Source: Pseudohoeflea sp964511625 (GTDB lineage: Bacteria; Pseudomonadota; Alphaproteobacteria; Rhizobiales; Rhizobiaceae). From it: 64,000 bases of DNA. The stretch is from assembly GCA_964511625.1 (NCBI GenBank), contig CAZEJG010000003.1, positions 1 through 64,000 on the forward strand, written 5' to 3'. The notes beneath the pieces are model-generated. The model made no database searches. It saw nothing but the letters and a program-made list of their open reading frames with translations, and was not told the DNA's origin. A program made the position numbers and the translations under genes. Positions 53,707 to 63,556 of the stretch are shown piece after piece (positions within the stretch are counted from its first letter, which is position 1; each line of letters opens with the position of its first letter).

Positions 53707-55251
53707 GTGAGCGAGATCGAACTCAAGTTCATGGTCGACAAGGAGCGGGGGCGGCCGGTCTGGAACCGGGCGATCGAACTCGGCCTTGCAGGAGCCGAGC
53801 CGCCTGTCCGCGAACTCGAAAGCATCTATTACGATACGCCCGGCAAGGCACTGCGCAAGGCGGGCATCTCGCTCAGGATCCGCCGCGACGGCGAGCGCTG
53901 GATACAGACCGTCAAGTACAAGCGGCGGCTCAACGCCGGCCTGTCCCGCGCCGAGGAATTCGAGACCGAAGTGCCGGGCAAGGCGATCGAGATTCTCGCC
54001 ATCCCGGATGCGCGTGCCCGCAAGAAGGTGCAGTCGAAGATCGGCGACGAGCCGATCGAACCTGTCTGCTGGACCCTGTTCAACCGCCGCGCCGATAGCA
54101 TTCACCTCGAGGACGGCTCGGTGGCCGAACTGGCGCTCGATACCGGCCTCATCTCGGCAGGCGACCATTCAGCCGATTTCTGCGAGGTCGAGATCGAACT
54201 GCTGGAGGGCGCGCCGCGCGCCCTCTACTCGCTCGCCGGGAAGCTGTTTCCGGAAGGCGGCTTGCGGTTTTCGCGGCTTTCGAAGGCCGAGCGTGGCTAC
54301 ATGCTAGCCGAGGAAGGCGTGATCGATCCCGAGCCGGTGCCGCGCAAGGCGAAGACAGTCTCGCTCGATCCCGATGAAAGCGTCCGTGACGCCCTGCGCG
54401 CAACGCTGAGGGAGTGCATCGAGCAGATCGCGCTCAATCTTCCGGTCGTCGAAAGAACCATCGATGCCGAAGGCCCGCACCAGCTTCGCATCGGTCTCAG
54501 GCGGCTTCGCAGCCTCTTCATGGCCTTCGGCTCTGTGACCGACCAGGCCCGCCTGCGGCTCATCGAGGCCGATGCCCGCTGGCTGTTCTCGGCAGCCGGC
54601 GAGCTCCGCGATATCGAGGCGGTCATCGCCGACGTCATCCGCCCGCTCGCCGATGCCAATCCGGACGAGATCGGCTTCGACGCGCTGATCTCCGCTCTCG
54701 AACGGGAAGCCGCCAGCCGCCGCGCCAAACTGCGCGCGCTGCTCGCCGATGTCCGCACCCAAGGCTTCCTTCTCGATCTCTCGCTGCTATCGGAAACGCT
54801 CGGAGACGACACCGACACCGAAGCCGACTCGCTTGACCGGCCTCTGGCTGGCTTTGCCGAAGAAGCGCTGTCCAAACGTTGGCACAAGGCCTGCAAAAAG
54901 GCCGGCGACGACGTCGAGAACCTCGATATCGAGGCGCGGCACGAACTGCGCAAGGAACTCAAGAAGCTGCGCTATCTCGTCGAGTTCTTCGGCCCGCTCT
55001 ACAAGAAGAAGGACGTGGCGAAGTTTTTGAAGCGCCTCAAGGCGATTCAGACCGTGCTCGGCGATGTGATGGATGCGAGCATTGCCCGGAAGCTGTTCGA
55101 CGACGCCGGGCTGATCGAGGACTCCGATCCCGCCATGCAGCGGGCCATCGGCTGGGTCATCGGATCGGGCAAGGTCAGGGCACGGCTCGGCTGGGAACAC
55201 GCCGCCGGTCTGTGGAAGGATCTCGAAAAGACCGGCCCGTTCTGGAAGTAA
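53707..55251 (+). CDS. CYTH and CHAD domain protein (triphosphate-tunnel/polyphosphate-binding)
   Basis: 514 residues. The N-terminal CYTH domain (about 1-195) has the signature EIELKF (ExExK) that binds triphosphates. The C-terminal CHAD domain (about 220-510) has conserved His/Arg/Lys helices (HQLRIGLRRLRSLF and HELRKELKKLRYLVEFF) that bind polyphosphate. CYTH hydrolyses inorganic triphosphate in several bacteria; CHAD targets proteins to polyphosphate granules. Start is a GTG at 53707 with GGAG eight bases before. A ten-base perfect hairpin spans its stop codon. Confidence 0.92.
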   Translation: MSEIELKFMVDKERGRPVWNRAIELGLAGAEPPVRELESIYYDTPGKALRKAGISLRIRRDGERWIQTVKYKRRLNAGLSRAEEFETEVPGKAIEILAIPDARARKKVQSKIGDEPIEPVCWTLFNRRADSIHLEDGSVAELALDTGLISAGDHSADFCEVEIELLEGAPRALYSLAGKLFPEGGLRFSRLSKAERGYMLAEEGVIDPEPVPRKAKTVSLDPDESVRDALRATLRECIEQIALNLPVVERTIDAEGPHQLRIGLRRLRSLFMAFGSVTDQARLRLIEADARWLFSAAGELRDIEAVIADVIRPLADANPDEIGFDALISALEREAASRRAKLRALLADVRTQGFLLDLSLLSETLGDDTDTEADSLDRPLAGFAEEALSKRWHKACKKAGDDVENLDIEARHELRKELKKLRYLVEFFGPLYKKKDVAKFLKRLKAIQTVLGDVMDASIARKLFDDAGLIEDSDPAMQRAIGWVIGSGKVRARLGWEHAAGLWKDLEKTGPFWK

Positions 55252-55268
55252 CGGGCCGGCCGATTGTT
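55232..55268 (+). terminator. Hairpin terminator overlapping the CYTH-CHAD stop codon
   Basis: CCGGCCCGTT (55232-55241)/AACGGGCCGG (55250-55259) with an eight-base loop that includes the TAA's first base, followed by CCGATTGTTCT. It separates the gene from the converging cysN. Confidence 0.6.
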
Positions 55269-55272
55269 CTGA

Positions 55273-56733
55273 CTATTCGTCCTCGTCCGCCGATATGCGG
55301 ATCTCGCCGGCATGGTCGCGAGCGAAATCGCTGGCGCGGAAGGCTTCGAGCAGATGCGCGGGGAGCGTCACCGTCACCTTGTCCGCACCCTCGCGCGTGA
55401 GCCCGTCGGGTGCCTTGCGACGTCCCTGGATCATGCCGCCCGCCACCGTGTTGTTGGTGTCGGGATCGATCAGGATGAAGGCGCCGGTCTGCCGGTTGGT
55501 CTCGTAGGCGTCGAAGATCGCCGCCTCGTCGAAATCCAGATTGGCCGTGCCGATCGCGTTGAGCGGCAGGCTCGCCGCCGGCTGCCACTTGCCCGAATGC
55601 AGGTCGAGCTGCTGGGTCGGCGTCACCGCCACCCGCTGGCGGCGCGATCCGGCCTTGAGCCAATAGCGCTTGCCCGTCTCGATGCCGTCGGGTGACAGTG
55701 CCACCAGCCGCGCCGAGAAAGCGGTGCCGGTCTGCGGCCGCTGGTCGAGTGCCACGATCATGTCGCCGCGGGCGATGTCGACCGGACGGTCGAGCACCAG
55801 CGTGATCGCGTCGCCCGTCACCGCCGCGTTGCGGATCAGGTCGAAGGTGACGATCTGCTTGACGTTGGCTTCCACGCCCGAGGGCAGCACGACGACACTG
55901 TCGCCGGGCTTGATCGAGCCGCCGGTCACCGTCCCCTGATAGCCGCGGAAACCTTCGCCGGGGCGCGAGACGCGCTGCACCGAGAGCCGGAAGCCGGTCG
56001 ACTGGCCGCCGCGCTGTGTGGCGCGCTCCAGCACTTCGACGAGCGTCGGGCCGTCGTACCAGGGCATGGCCGCCTTCGCAGGAAGCACGATGTTTTCGCC
56101 CTTCAGCGCCGAGACCGGGATCGAGATCACGTTGTTGACGCCCAGCGTCAGAGCCAGCTCGCGGAAGTCGCGCGCGATCCGGTGGTAGCCGGCTTCGTCG
56201 TAGTCGGTGAGGTCGATCTTGTTGACGGCGAGGACGAACTGCCGGATGCCCATAAGCGCCGCGATCGTCGCATGACGGCGGGTCTGTTCCAGAAGTCCGG
56301 CGCGCGCGTCAACCAGCAACACCGCGAGATCGGCGGTCGAGGCGCCGGTCGCCATGTTGCGGGTGTACTGCACGTGGCCGGGCGTGTCGGCGACGATGAA
56401 GGCGCGCTTGTCGGTCGAGAAATAGCGATAGGCGACATCGATCGTGATGCCCTGTTCGCGCTCGGCCTGAAGCCCGTCGAGCAGCAGCGCGAAGTCGGGC
56501 AGGCCGAGATCGTTCTGCTTGCCGGTGGAATCACGCGAGAGTGCTGCCGCCTGATCTTCCTTCACCGCCTTGGTGTCCCAGAGCAGTCGGCCGATCAGCG
56601 TCGACTTGCCGTCGTCGACCGAGCCGCAGGTGATGAAGCGCAGCGGTCGGGAATCCTTGCCGGCGTGATGGGGTGCGGGCGCGTCGTCCTCGAAATTGAC
56701 GAGGCTGACGGCGGGTGTGGAGGGTGCGGTCAT
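55273..56733 (-). CDS. cysN: Sulfate adenylyltransferase large subunit CysN (GTPase)
   Basis: 486-residue elongation-factor-like GTPase subunit of ATP sulfurylase, forming APS from sulfate and ATP with CysD. P-loop GSVDDGKSTLIGRLLWD, DTPGHVQYTRNM (G3), NKIDLTD (G4). There is no C-terminal kinase (CysC) domain, unlike the NodQ fusion. It starts one base within the cysD stop. Confidence 0.94.
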   Translation of the reverse strand: MTAPSTPAVSLVNFEDDAPAPHHAGKDSRPLRFITCGSVDDGKSTLIGRLLWDTKAVKEDQAAALSRDSTGKQNDLGLPDFALLLDGLQAEREQGITIDVAYRYFSTDKRAFIVADTPGHVQYTRNMATGASTADLAVLLVDARAGLLEQTRRHATIAALMGIRQFVLAVNKIDLTDYDEAGYHRIARDFRELALTLGVNNVISIPVSALKGENIVLPAKAAMPWYDGPTLVEVLERATQRGGQSTGFRLSVQRVSRPGEGFRGYQGTVTGGSIKPGDSVVVLPSGVEANVKQIVTFDLIRNAAVTGDAITLVLDRPVDIARGDMIVALDQRPQTGTAFSARLVALSPDGIETGKRYWLKAGSRRQRVAVTPTQQLDLHSGKWQPAASLPLNAIGTANLDFDEAAIFDAYETNRQTGAFILIDPDTNNTVAGGMIQGRRKAPDGLTREGADKVTVTLPAHLLEAFRASDFARDHAGEIRISADEDE

Positions 56734-57677
56734 CAGAAATATCCCTCGCGCTTTTTCTTTTCCATGGAGCCGGACTGGTCGCGGTCGATGGCGCGGCCCT
56801 GCCGTTCGGAGACTGTGGCGATCTCGAGTTCGTCGATCACTTCGGTCAGGTTTGAGGCGCGCGAACGGATCGCGCCGGTCAGCGGCCAGCAGCCCAGCGT
56901 ACGGAAGCGGATGAAATCCTCGTGGATCGTCTCGCCCGGCAGCGGCTCGAAACGCGCATCCTCGGCCATCATCAGCATGCCGTCGCGTTCGACGAACTTG
57001 CGCTTGGCGGCATAGTAGAGCGGCACCAGCGGGATCTCTTCCGCCTCGATGTAGCGCCAGATGTCGACTTCGGTCCAGTTCGACAGCGGGAAGGCGCGCA
57101 CGCTCTCGCCGGGGCGGATCATGCCGTTATAGATGTTCCACAGTTCCGGCCGCTGGTTGCGCGGGTCCCAGCGGTGGTCGGGCGTGCGGAACGAATAGAT
57201 GCGCTCCTTGGCGCGGCTTGCTTCCTCGTCGCGCCGTGCGCCGCCGAAGGCCGCGTCATACTTGCCCGCGTCGAGAGCCTGGCGCAGCGCCTCGGTCTTC
57301 ATGATGTCCGTATAGCGTGCCGAACCGTAGGTGAACGGCGTGATGTTCTCGGCCTTCCCGCGCGGATTGGTGTGAACGTGCATGTCGAGACCGTATTCCT
57401 CGGCGATGCGGTCGCGAAACGCGATCATCTCCGGGAATTTCCAGGTCGTGTCGATATGCAGGAGCGGGAAGGGGATCCTGCCCGGATGGAAGGCCTTGCG
57501 CGCCAGATGCAGGAGCACCGAGGAATCCTTGCCGATCGAATAGAGCATCACCGGACGCTCGAATTCGGCCGCCACCTCGCGGAAGATGTGGATCGCCTCG
57601 TTTTCAAGCGCCTTGAGATGCGGATCGAGCGGGGGGCGTCCGCGCCCGTGCTCGACGATATGGGGAGTGGATGTCAT
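56733..57677 (-). CDS. cysD: Sulfate adenylyltransferase small subunit CysD
   Basis: 314-residue PP-loop subunit. The SGKDS-like loop is in MLYSIGKDSSVLLHLARKAF; RDEEASRAKERIYS and WNIYNG are typical. With CysN it activates sulfate. Start at 57677 is chosen because it overlaps the cysH stop (ATGA); a longer frame reads into cysH without reason. Confidence 0.94.
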   Translation of the reverse strand: MTSTPHIVEHGRGRPPLDPHLKALENEAIHIFREVAAEFERPVMLYSIGKDSSVLLHLARKAFHPGRIPFPLLHIDTTWKFPEMIAFRDRIAEEYGLDMHVHTNPRGKAENITPFTYGSARYTDIMKTEALRQALDAGKYDAAFGGARRDEEASRAKERIYSFRTPDHRWDPRNQRPELWNIYNGMIRPGESVRAFPLSNWTEVDIWRYIEAEEIPLVPLYYAAKRKFVERDGMLMMAEDARFEPLPGETIHEDFIRFRTLGCWPLTGAIRSRASNLTEVIDELEIATVSERQGRAIDRDQSGSMEKKKREGYF

Positions 57678-58450
57678 GCCGTGTGTGCCTTTCCGGCTTC
57701 TGCATTGATCGTGCTGGCGGCACCGGGGACGTGCAGCCCGCATTCGCGTTTTTCGTCGTTTTCCCACCACCAGCGCCCGGCGCGTTCGGGTTCGCCCGGC
57801 TTGATCGCCCGCGTGCAGGGTTCGCAGCCGATCGAGGGATAGCCGCGCTGATGCAGCGGGTTGACGGGAATATCCTCGGCCTCGACCAGATCCTTCAGCG
57901 TTTCCAGATCGTAGTCGGCCAGCGGATTGATCTTAATGAGGTCGCGTACCGGATCGTATTCGGCGAGCGGCGTGTGCGAGCGGTTCTGCGACTGGCCGCG
58001 GCGGATGCCGGTGATCCAGACATCGGCGCCGGCAAGCGCCACCGCCAACGGCTTCATCTTGCGCGCGTCGCAGCAGGCGTGCCGCGCTTGGACGCTCTCA
58101 TAGAAACCGTTGAGCCCGTAGCTTGCGATGAAGGCGTCGACATCGCTCTTTGCCGGGTGCACTTCCTCGAGATCGATGCCGTAGCGGTCGCGGGTGATGC
58201 CTATCAGTTCCACCGTTTCCGGGAACAGCCTCTCGGTCTCCAGCGTCTTGACCGCGATGGCCGCACCCGAGCGGGCGATAGCTGCGGTCAGCACCTGGTC
58301 TTCAAGGCCGAGCGACGTGGTGAAGACGGCCGCACCGAGCTCCGCCGCCCGCCTCAGGCGTGCGTCGAGCGGAATGGTGGCCAGTTCCCGGGCGAGAGCC
58401 TGCGCCTCTTCGTGGCGGCCTTCAGCCGCTGTCCGTGCGATCTGCTGCAT
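57674..58450 (-). CDS. cysH: Adenylyl-sulfate (APS/PAPS) reductase CysH
   Basis: 258-residue reductase. The C-terminal Cys motifs CCDARKMKPL and IGCEPCTRAIKPGEPERAGRWWW contain the cysteines of a [4Fe-4S] cluster, pointing to APS reductase rather than the cluster-free enterobacterial PAPS reductase. TSLGLEDQVLTAAIARSG is the PP-loop. It reduces APS to sulfite. First gene of cysHDN. Confidence 0.93.
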   Translation of the reverse strand: MQQIARTAAEGRHEEAQALARELATIPLDARLRRAAELGAAVFTTSLGLEDQVLTAAIARSGAAIAVKTLETERLFPETVELIGITRDRYGIDLEEVHPAKSDVDAFIASYGLNGFYESVQARHACCDARKMKPLAVALAGADVWITGIRRGQSQNRSHTPLAEYDPVRDLIKINPLADYDLETLKDLVEAEDIPVNPLHQRGYPSIGCEPCTRAIKPGEPERAGRWWWENDEKRECGLHVPGAASTINAEAGKAHTA

Positions 58451-58573
58451 GGATATTCTCCGTTTCGCTGCCGATCATCGCCGGTGGGAAGACAATTCGC
58501 GAGGAATGACGATCCTATTGCACCGCCGCATGCGGGCAACCGTTCTATTCATCGCAAATGTGACAGGAAAATA

Positions 58574-59950
58574 TCACCCGCTACGCGGATGCCGGGAAAG
58601 TTGTGCACGACGCTTGATGTCGGCCAGGTCGAACCGCGCGCAGACGTGCAGACCGAAGATCGCCAGCGCATGCATCGCCCAGATCGGATCGACCCTTCTG
58701 AGGAAGTAGGTTTCGAGGAGCGACATCAGCGTCAGAAACACGATGATCATGGCGAACATGTCGGCGAGTTTCCGGTTGGCCGGAATCTTTCTGGCCCGGG
58801 CGTAGTTGAACAGCGGCGCGATGAAGAGCACCCAGATGACGATCGCCCCGCCGATCAGGCCGAGATTGTTGAGAATGTCGAGAAAGTTCTCGTGGCCGTG
58901 GATGATGTAACGATAGTCCCAGGCCGCCCAGTAGGGCTTGTCGAGGCCGAGCACTGTCGGAGTCAGCCAGAAATTGTCGTAGCCGTAGCCGAGCCAGAGA
59001 CGTTCGGGGATCATCGAGACGTTGAACTGCCACAGCGTCGTTCGCCCGGTATAGGTGCCGTCGCCCAGAAGCGAGACGATGAGCCAGTAGATCCTGTCGC
59101 TGAAGGCCGCCCCCAGCGTGAAGACCAGCGCGCCGGAGAACGCGGCGACATGGGCGAGGATGGCGATCCACGTCCGGCCGGTCAGCATGGCGAGGAGAAC
59201 GATCATCACCGCCAGAGGAAGAAAGCCGCTGGTGGTTTTCGAGCCCGTATGCATGACGAAAACGAAACCGGCGATCGCCACGATCGCGCCGGTCAGCCGC
59301 ATGCCGGACCGGAACAGGTAGATGCCGAAAATGGTGATGACGCTCATCACCGGGCCGGCGATGTTCTTGTGGGCGAAGTGGCCGCGCCAGAGCCCCGCAT
59401 GCTGCGGTTCGAAGGCATCGTAGCCGTGGATGGCGAGCCCCGGCAGCAGCACCAGCCCGATATAGGAGAAAGCCAGAACGCTGATGGCGCCGGCGGCGAG
59501 CGCCATCCGGAAATCCCGCTCTGTTCTCGGCAAGGCCACGATCGCAAAGGTGATCAGCATCCCGATGACGGTGAGAATGAGCGATCGCGCGGTGGCCATG
59601 ACGTCCGGAGCCCGCAGCACCTCGAAGACGATGAGGGCGCCCAGAAGCAGGAAGCCCGGCGTGAACAGGCTCAGGAGCCGCTTCGGACTGGCGAGGGTGA
59701 GGAGAGCCAGCGTGTAGACCATTCCCGCAGCCAGAAACCCGACTTGCTTGAGCGAATCCCCGCCTTCGGGCACGTCCACCACGAGGCTTGCGGCCGCGAA
59801 GGGGCGCAGCGAGATCAGGATCAGCGCCAGCCCGGCGAAGGACAGGAGAATGGTCGCGAGCCTGACGCCGCGGCTCGCCACAGCCGGTTCACCCGGCGGC
59901 GTCGCGCCGTAGCCAACGGCCGTGTGTCCATATGTCGGCGCTTGAGCCAT
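58574..59950 (-). CDS. O-antigen ligase/ExoQ-like polysaccharide polymerase
   Basis: 458-residue inner-membrane protein with about ten to twelve helices and a large periplasmic loop (LWQFNVSMIPERLWLGYGYDNFWLTPT and HGHENFLDILNNLGLIGG). HxNFL in the loop is the family feature of Wzy/WaaL-type O-antigen ligases and ExoQ. It likely polymerises or ligates a surface polysaccharide. No glycosyltransferase operon is adjacent; the nearest surface-sugar genes are at 41-43 kb. Confidence 0.82.
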   Translation of the reverse strand: MAQAPTYGHTAVGYGATPPGEPAVASRGVRLATILLSFAGLALILISLRPFAAASLVVDVPEGGDSLKQVGFLAAGMVYTLALLTLASPKRLLSLFTPGFLLLGALIVFEVLRAPDVMATARSLILTVIGMLITFAIVALPRTERDFRMALAAGAISVLAFSYIGLVLLPGLAIHGYDAFEPQHAGLWRGHFAHKNIAGPVMSVITIFGIYLFRSGMRLTGAIVAIAGFVFVMHTGSKTTSGFLPLAVMIVLLAMLTGRTWIAILAHVAAFSGALVFTLGAAFSDRIYWLIVSLLGDGTYTGRTTLWQFNVSMIPERLWLGYGYDNFWLTPTVLGLDKPYWAAWDYRYIIHGHENFLDILNNLGLIGGAIVIWVLFIAPLFNYARARKIPANRKLADMFAMIIVFLTLMSLLETYFLRRVDPIWAMHALAIFGLHVCARFDLADIKRRAQLSRHPRSG

Positions 59951-60041
59951 TCTGCGATGCCAACCCGTCCCGGAAGATCCGGCACCGACAATGAGGCTCG
60001 CCGGTTAATACCCCGTTAACCATGTTTCGGCCGGTTGATGA

Positions 60042-61721
60042 TCAGCCGGCTTCAGCCAGGCGGTCGGTCATTTTCCAGTTGGGATTGATCCACGGCTCGA
60101 GGTTCGACGGCGCCAGCGGCGTCTTGCCGAGAATGTGGTCGGCGGCCTTTTCGCCGGTCATGATCGAGGGGCCGTTGAGATTGCCGTTGGTGATCCGCGG
60201 GAACAGCGAGGAATCGGCCACGCGCAAACCTTCGACCCCGATCACGCGGGTCTCCGGATCGACCACGGCCATGGGATCGTCGGCGCGGCCCATGCGGCAG
60301 GTGCCGCAGGGATGATAGGCGCTTTCGGCGTGATCGCGGATGAAGGCGTCGAGTTCGGCATCCGTCTGTACATGGCTGCCGGGGGAAATCTCCTCGCCGC
60401 GCCATGCGTCGAAAGCCTGCTGGCCGAAGATCTCGCGGGTCAGCCGGATGCAATGGCGGAAATCGCGCCAGTCCTCGTCCGTGCTCATGTAGTTGAAACG
60501 GATTTCGGGGGCGGCTTTCGGGTCGTTCGATTTCAGCCGCACCGTACCGCGCGAGGGCGAGCGCATCGGCCCCACATGGGCCTGGAAGCCGTGCCCCTTC
60601 GCCGCGGCCTTGCCGTCATAGCGGATGGCGCCGGGCAGGAAGTGAAACTGGATGTCGGGATATTTCACACCGGCGCGCGAGCGCACGAAGGCGGCGGCCT
60701 CGAACTGGTTCGAGGTCCCGAGTCCCTTGCCGAGGAACAGCCACTGCGCCCCGATCAGCGCCTTGGAGAAGAGGTTCAGATGCGCATTCAGCGTGATCGG
60801 CTTGGTCGCCGCCTGCTGGATGTAGAGTTCGAGATGGTCCTGCAGGTTCGAGCCCACGCCCGGCCGGTCGGCGACGACCGCGATACCGTGCGCGGCCAGG
60901 TGTTCCGCCGGCCCGATGCCTGACAGCATCAGAAGTTTCGGAGAGTTGAAGGCGGAAGCCGCGAGCACCACCTCGCGCCGCGCCTTGATCACCTCGACCC
61001 GGCCGCCGCGTTCGATCTCGACACCCGTGGCGCGGTGATTCTCGATGACAACGCGCCGCGCCAGCCCCTTGACGAGACTCACGTTCTTCCGCTTCAGCGC
61101 TGGCTTCAGATAGGCGTCGGCGGCCGACCAGCGCCGGCCGTTGTGGATTGTCTGCTCCATCTCGCCGAAGCCTTCCTGGCGCCGGCCGTTGTAATCCTCG
61201 GTCACCCCGAAGCCGGCCTGCCGGCCTGCCTCGATGAAGGCTTTGAAGAGCGGGTTCTTCAGATCGCCGCGGCGGACGTTGAGCGGACCGTCGGTGCCGC
61301 GCCAACCCTCTTCGCCGCCGATGCCACCATGCTGGTGGGAGGTTTCCATCCGCTTGAAATAGGGAAGCACGTCGGCATAGGACCAGCCGGTCGCGCCCAT
61401 CTCGGACCAGTGGTTGAAGTCCTCTGCATGGCCGCGCACGAACACCATGCCGTTGATCGAAGAAGAGCCGCCGATCACCTTTCCACGTGGCGCGGCGAGG
61501 CGCCGGTTGCCGAGATTGGGCTCCGGTTCGCTCGAATAGCCCCAGTCGTAGATGCCCATGTTCATCGGATAGGACAGCGCTGCCGGCATGCGGATAAACG
61601 GCCCGGCGTCGGTGCCGCCATATTCGATCACGATGACGGTGTTCTTGCCGTCTTCCGACAGCCGTGCGGCAAGCGCCGAACCGGCGGAGCCGGATCCCAC
61701 GATGACAAAATCAGCTTCCAT
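60042..61721 (-). CDS. betA: Choline dehydrogenase BetA
   Basis: 559-residue GMC flavoenzyme oxidising choline to betaine aldehyde (and on to glycine betaine). FAD motif VIVGSGSAGSALAARLSEDG opens it, KVIGGSSSINGMVFVRGHAEDFNHWSE is the BetA-type block, and HPCGTCRMG and GNLNGPSIMTGEKAAD mark the active site. It follows betB in the minus direction, matching the rhizobial betICBA order. Confidence 0.95.
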   Translation of the reverse strand: MEADFVIVGSGSAGSALAARLSEDGKNTVIVIEYGGTDAGPFIRMPAALSYPMNMGIYDWGYSSEPEPNLGNRRLAAPRGKVIGGSSSINGMVFVRGHAEDFNHWSEMGATGWSYADVLPYFKRMETSHQHGGIGGEEGWRGTDGPLNVRRGDLKNPLFKAFIEAGRQAGFGVTEDYNGRRQEGFGEMEQTIHNGRRWSAADAYLKPALKRKNVSLVKGLARRVVIENHRATGVEIERGGRVEVIKARREVVLAASAFNSPKLLMLSGIGPAEHLAAHGIAVVADRPGVGSNLQDHLELYIQQAATKPITLNAHLNLFSKALIGAQWLFLGKGLGTSNQFEAAAFVRSRAGVKYPDIQFHFLPGAIRYDGKAAAKGHGFQAHVGPMRSPSRGTVRLKSNDPKAAPEIRFNYMSTDEDWRDFRHCIRLTREIFGQQAFDAWRGEEISPGSHVQTDAELDAFIRDHAESAYHPCGTCRMGRADDPMAVVDPETRVIGVEGLRVADSSLFPRITNGNLNGPSIMTGEKAADHILGKTPLAPSNLEPWINPNWKMTDRLAEAG

Positions 61722-61762
61722 GAAAAATCCTCGATCTCAAATTCCTGGCGGCGCGCTCGCGA

Positions 61763-63229
61763 TCAATAAGGACTGTCGACGGGGCCGGTCGCCACGTAGA
61801 CGCTCTTGAGCCGCGTGTAGTGATCGATCGCCGCCCTGGAATTCTCCCGCCCGATACCCGAGCGCTTGACGCCGCCGAAGGGCGCTTCGATCGGGGTGAG
61901 GTTGTAGGTGTTGATCCAGGTCGTCCCGGCCTCGAGCGCGGCCACCGTGCGGTGGGCGCGGGTGAGGTCGGCGGTAAAGACGCCGGCGGCCAGGCCGAAC
62001 TCGGTGTCGTTGGCGCGCGCGATCGCCTCTTCTTCCGTCTCGAAGGGAAGGATCGACATCACCGGCCCGAAGATTTCCTCACGCGCGATCGTCATCTCGT
62101 CGGTGACGTCGGCGAAGATGGTGGGAGCGATGAAGTGACCGTTCTCGAAGCCCTGCAGCGACAGCGCCTCGCCGCCGGTCACCAGCCGCGCGCCTTCCGC
62201 TTTGCCCTTGGCGATATAGCCCAGCACCTTCTCGCGTTGCGCCGCCGAGATCAGCGGACCCATATGGATCTCGGGATCGAGCGGATCGCCGATGCGGATC
62301 GAAGCCGTGCGCTCGCGGCTGCGCTCGACGAAACGGTCATAGATTCCGCGCTGGACGAACACGCGGGTGCCGTTCGAGCAGATCTGTCCGGTCGAGTAGA
62401 AATTGCCGAGCATCGCCCCGCCGATGGCGTCTTCCAGGTTCGCGTCGTTGAAAACGAGGATCGGCGACTTGCCGCCAAGTTCCATCGTCACGTCCTTGAG
62501 CGTGGTGGCCGCGGCCCCCATCACTTTCTCGCCCGTCGGAACCGAGCCGGTCAGCGAGATCTTGTCGATGCCCGGATGGGAGGCGAGGTGCGCGCCAACG
62601 TCGCCGAACCCCTGCACGACATTGAAGAGGCCCGCCGGCAATCCGGCTTCGGTCAGGATCTCGGCGAGGATCAGCGCGGTCAGCGGCGTCATTTCCGACG
62701 GCTTGAAGATGAAGGCGTTGCCGGCGGCGAGCGCCGGGGCGGCCTTCCAGGCGGCGATCTGCATGGGGTAGTTCCACGCCCCGATCCCGGCGCAGACGCC
62801 CAGCGGCTCGCGGCGGGTGTAGACGAAGTCGCCGCCCAGATCCGCCGTTTCGCCGGTGATGCCGCCGGCGATGCCGCCGAAATATTCGAGGCAGTCTGCC
62901 GCCGACATGGCGTCTGCCACCAGCGTCTCCTGGATCGCCTTGCCGGTGTCGAGCGTCTCGATGCGCGAGATTTCGGCATTGCGCTCGCGGATGATGTCGG
63001 CCGCCTTGCGTAGGACGCGTCCGCGCGCGACGCCGGTCATCTTCGCCCAGGCCGTCTGCGCGGCACGCGCGTCGGCCACAACCATATCGACGAGTGCCGG
63101 CGTCGCCGCATGCAGCTTGGCGATGGTCTCGCCAGTCGCCGGGTAGTGGCTCTCGAAGGACGGACCGGAGGTGTCTTCGTGATAGGCGCCGTTGATGTGG
63201 TGGGATGCTTTCGGCTGTGCGGCGGTCAT
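61763..63229 (-). CDS. betB: Betaine aldehyde dehydrogenase BetB
   Basis: 488-residue aldehyde dehydrogenase making glycine betaine. Catalytic Cys in YSTGQICSNGTRVFV, general base Glu in MELGGKSPILVF, cofactor motif NYPMQIAAWKAAPALAAGN. C-terminal FGGVKRSGIGREN is typical of BetB. It lies between the small zinc gene and betA; operon context makes the assignment firm. Confidence 0.95.
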   Translation of the reverse strand: MTAAQPKASHHINGAYHEDTSGPSFESHYPATGETIAKLHAATPALVDMVVADARAAQTAWAKMTGVARGRVLRKAADIIRERNAEISRIETLDTGKAIQETLVADAMSAADCLEYFGGIAGGITGETADLGGDFVYTRREPLGVCAGIGAWNYPMQIAAWKAAPALAAGNAFIFKPSEMTPLTALILAEILTEAGLPAGLFNVVQGFGDVGAHLASHPGIDKISLTGSVPTGEKVMGAAATTLKDVTMELGGKSPILVFNDANLEDAIGGAMLGNFYSTGQICSNGTRVFVQRGIYDRFVERSRERTASIRIGDPLDPEIHMGPLISAAQREKVLGYIAKGKAEGARLVTGGEALSLQGFENGHFIAPTIFADVTDEMTIAREEIFGPVMSILPFETEEEAIARANDTEFGLAAGVFTADLTRAHRTVAALEAGTTWINTYNLTPIEAPFGGVKRSGIGRENSRAAIDHYTRLKSVYVATGPVDSPY

Positions 63230-63277
63230 TGTGCGGCCTCTCGCTTTTTGGTGTTCGTATTGCGGCGGTTTTCGTCT

Positions 63278-63556
63278 TCAGGCCCGGCTCGAGCCGAACC
63301 ACCTGTCCTTCATCTCGCGCAGGAAGACCGGGCTCATGCCGAACCCGGCGGCATCCCCGATGACGGCGTCGATGCCGCAGTTCGGGCAGAGCGCTGTCCA
63401 TTCGCCTTCTGCGCGGCTCCTGTCGGTCCAGTGCAGCACGGCACTTGCCGTGAACACACTCTCGCAGTGGAAGCAGCCGCAGCGCCGGCTCTTTTCGAGT
63501 TCGCGGCGATTGTGGATGGAGTGGCTCTGGGCCCGTTCGAGTTCCTGCCTATTCAT
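63278..63556 (-). CDS. Small zinc-binding protein in the bet operon
   Basis: 92-residue protein with two CxxC pairs (CGCFHCESVF and CPNCGIDAVIG) and a conserved tail AGFGMSPVFLREMKDRWFG. This belongs to a family of short cytoplasmic proteins seen in many bacteria. The ATG at 63556 fits GGAG five bases away, and it overlaps the betC stop codon. Placement inside betCB suggests it is co-expressed with betaine synthesis. No role assigned. Confidence 0.75.
   Translation of the reverse strand: MNRQELERAQSHSIHNRRELEKSRRCGCFHCESVFTASAVLHWTDRSRAEGEWTALCPNCGIDAVIGDAAGFGMSPVFLREMKDRWFGSSRA

Noticed and set aside
57671..60019. Long open frame of about 780 codons on the plus strand opposite cysH and the ExoQ-like gene
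   Set aside because: It is antisense to well-supported genes, has no recognisable domain, and GC-rich codon bias makes such shadow frames common.
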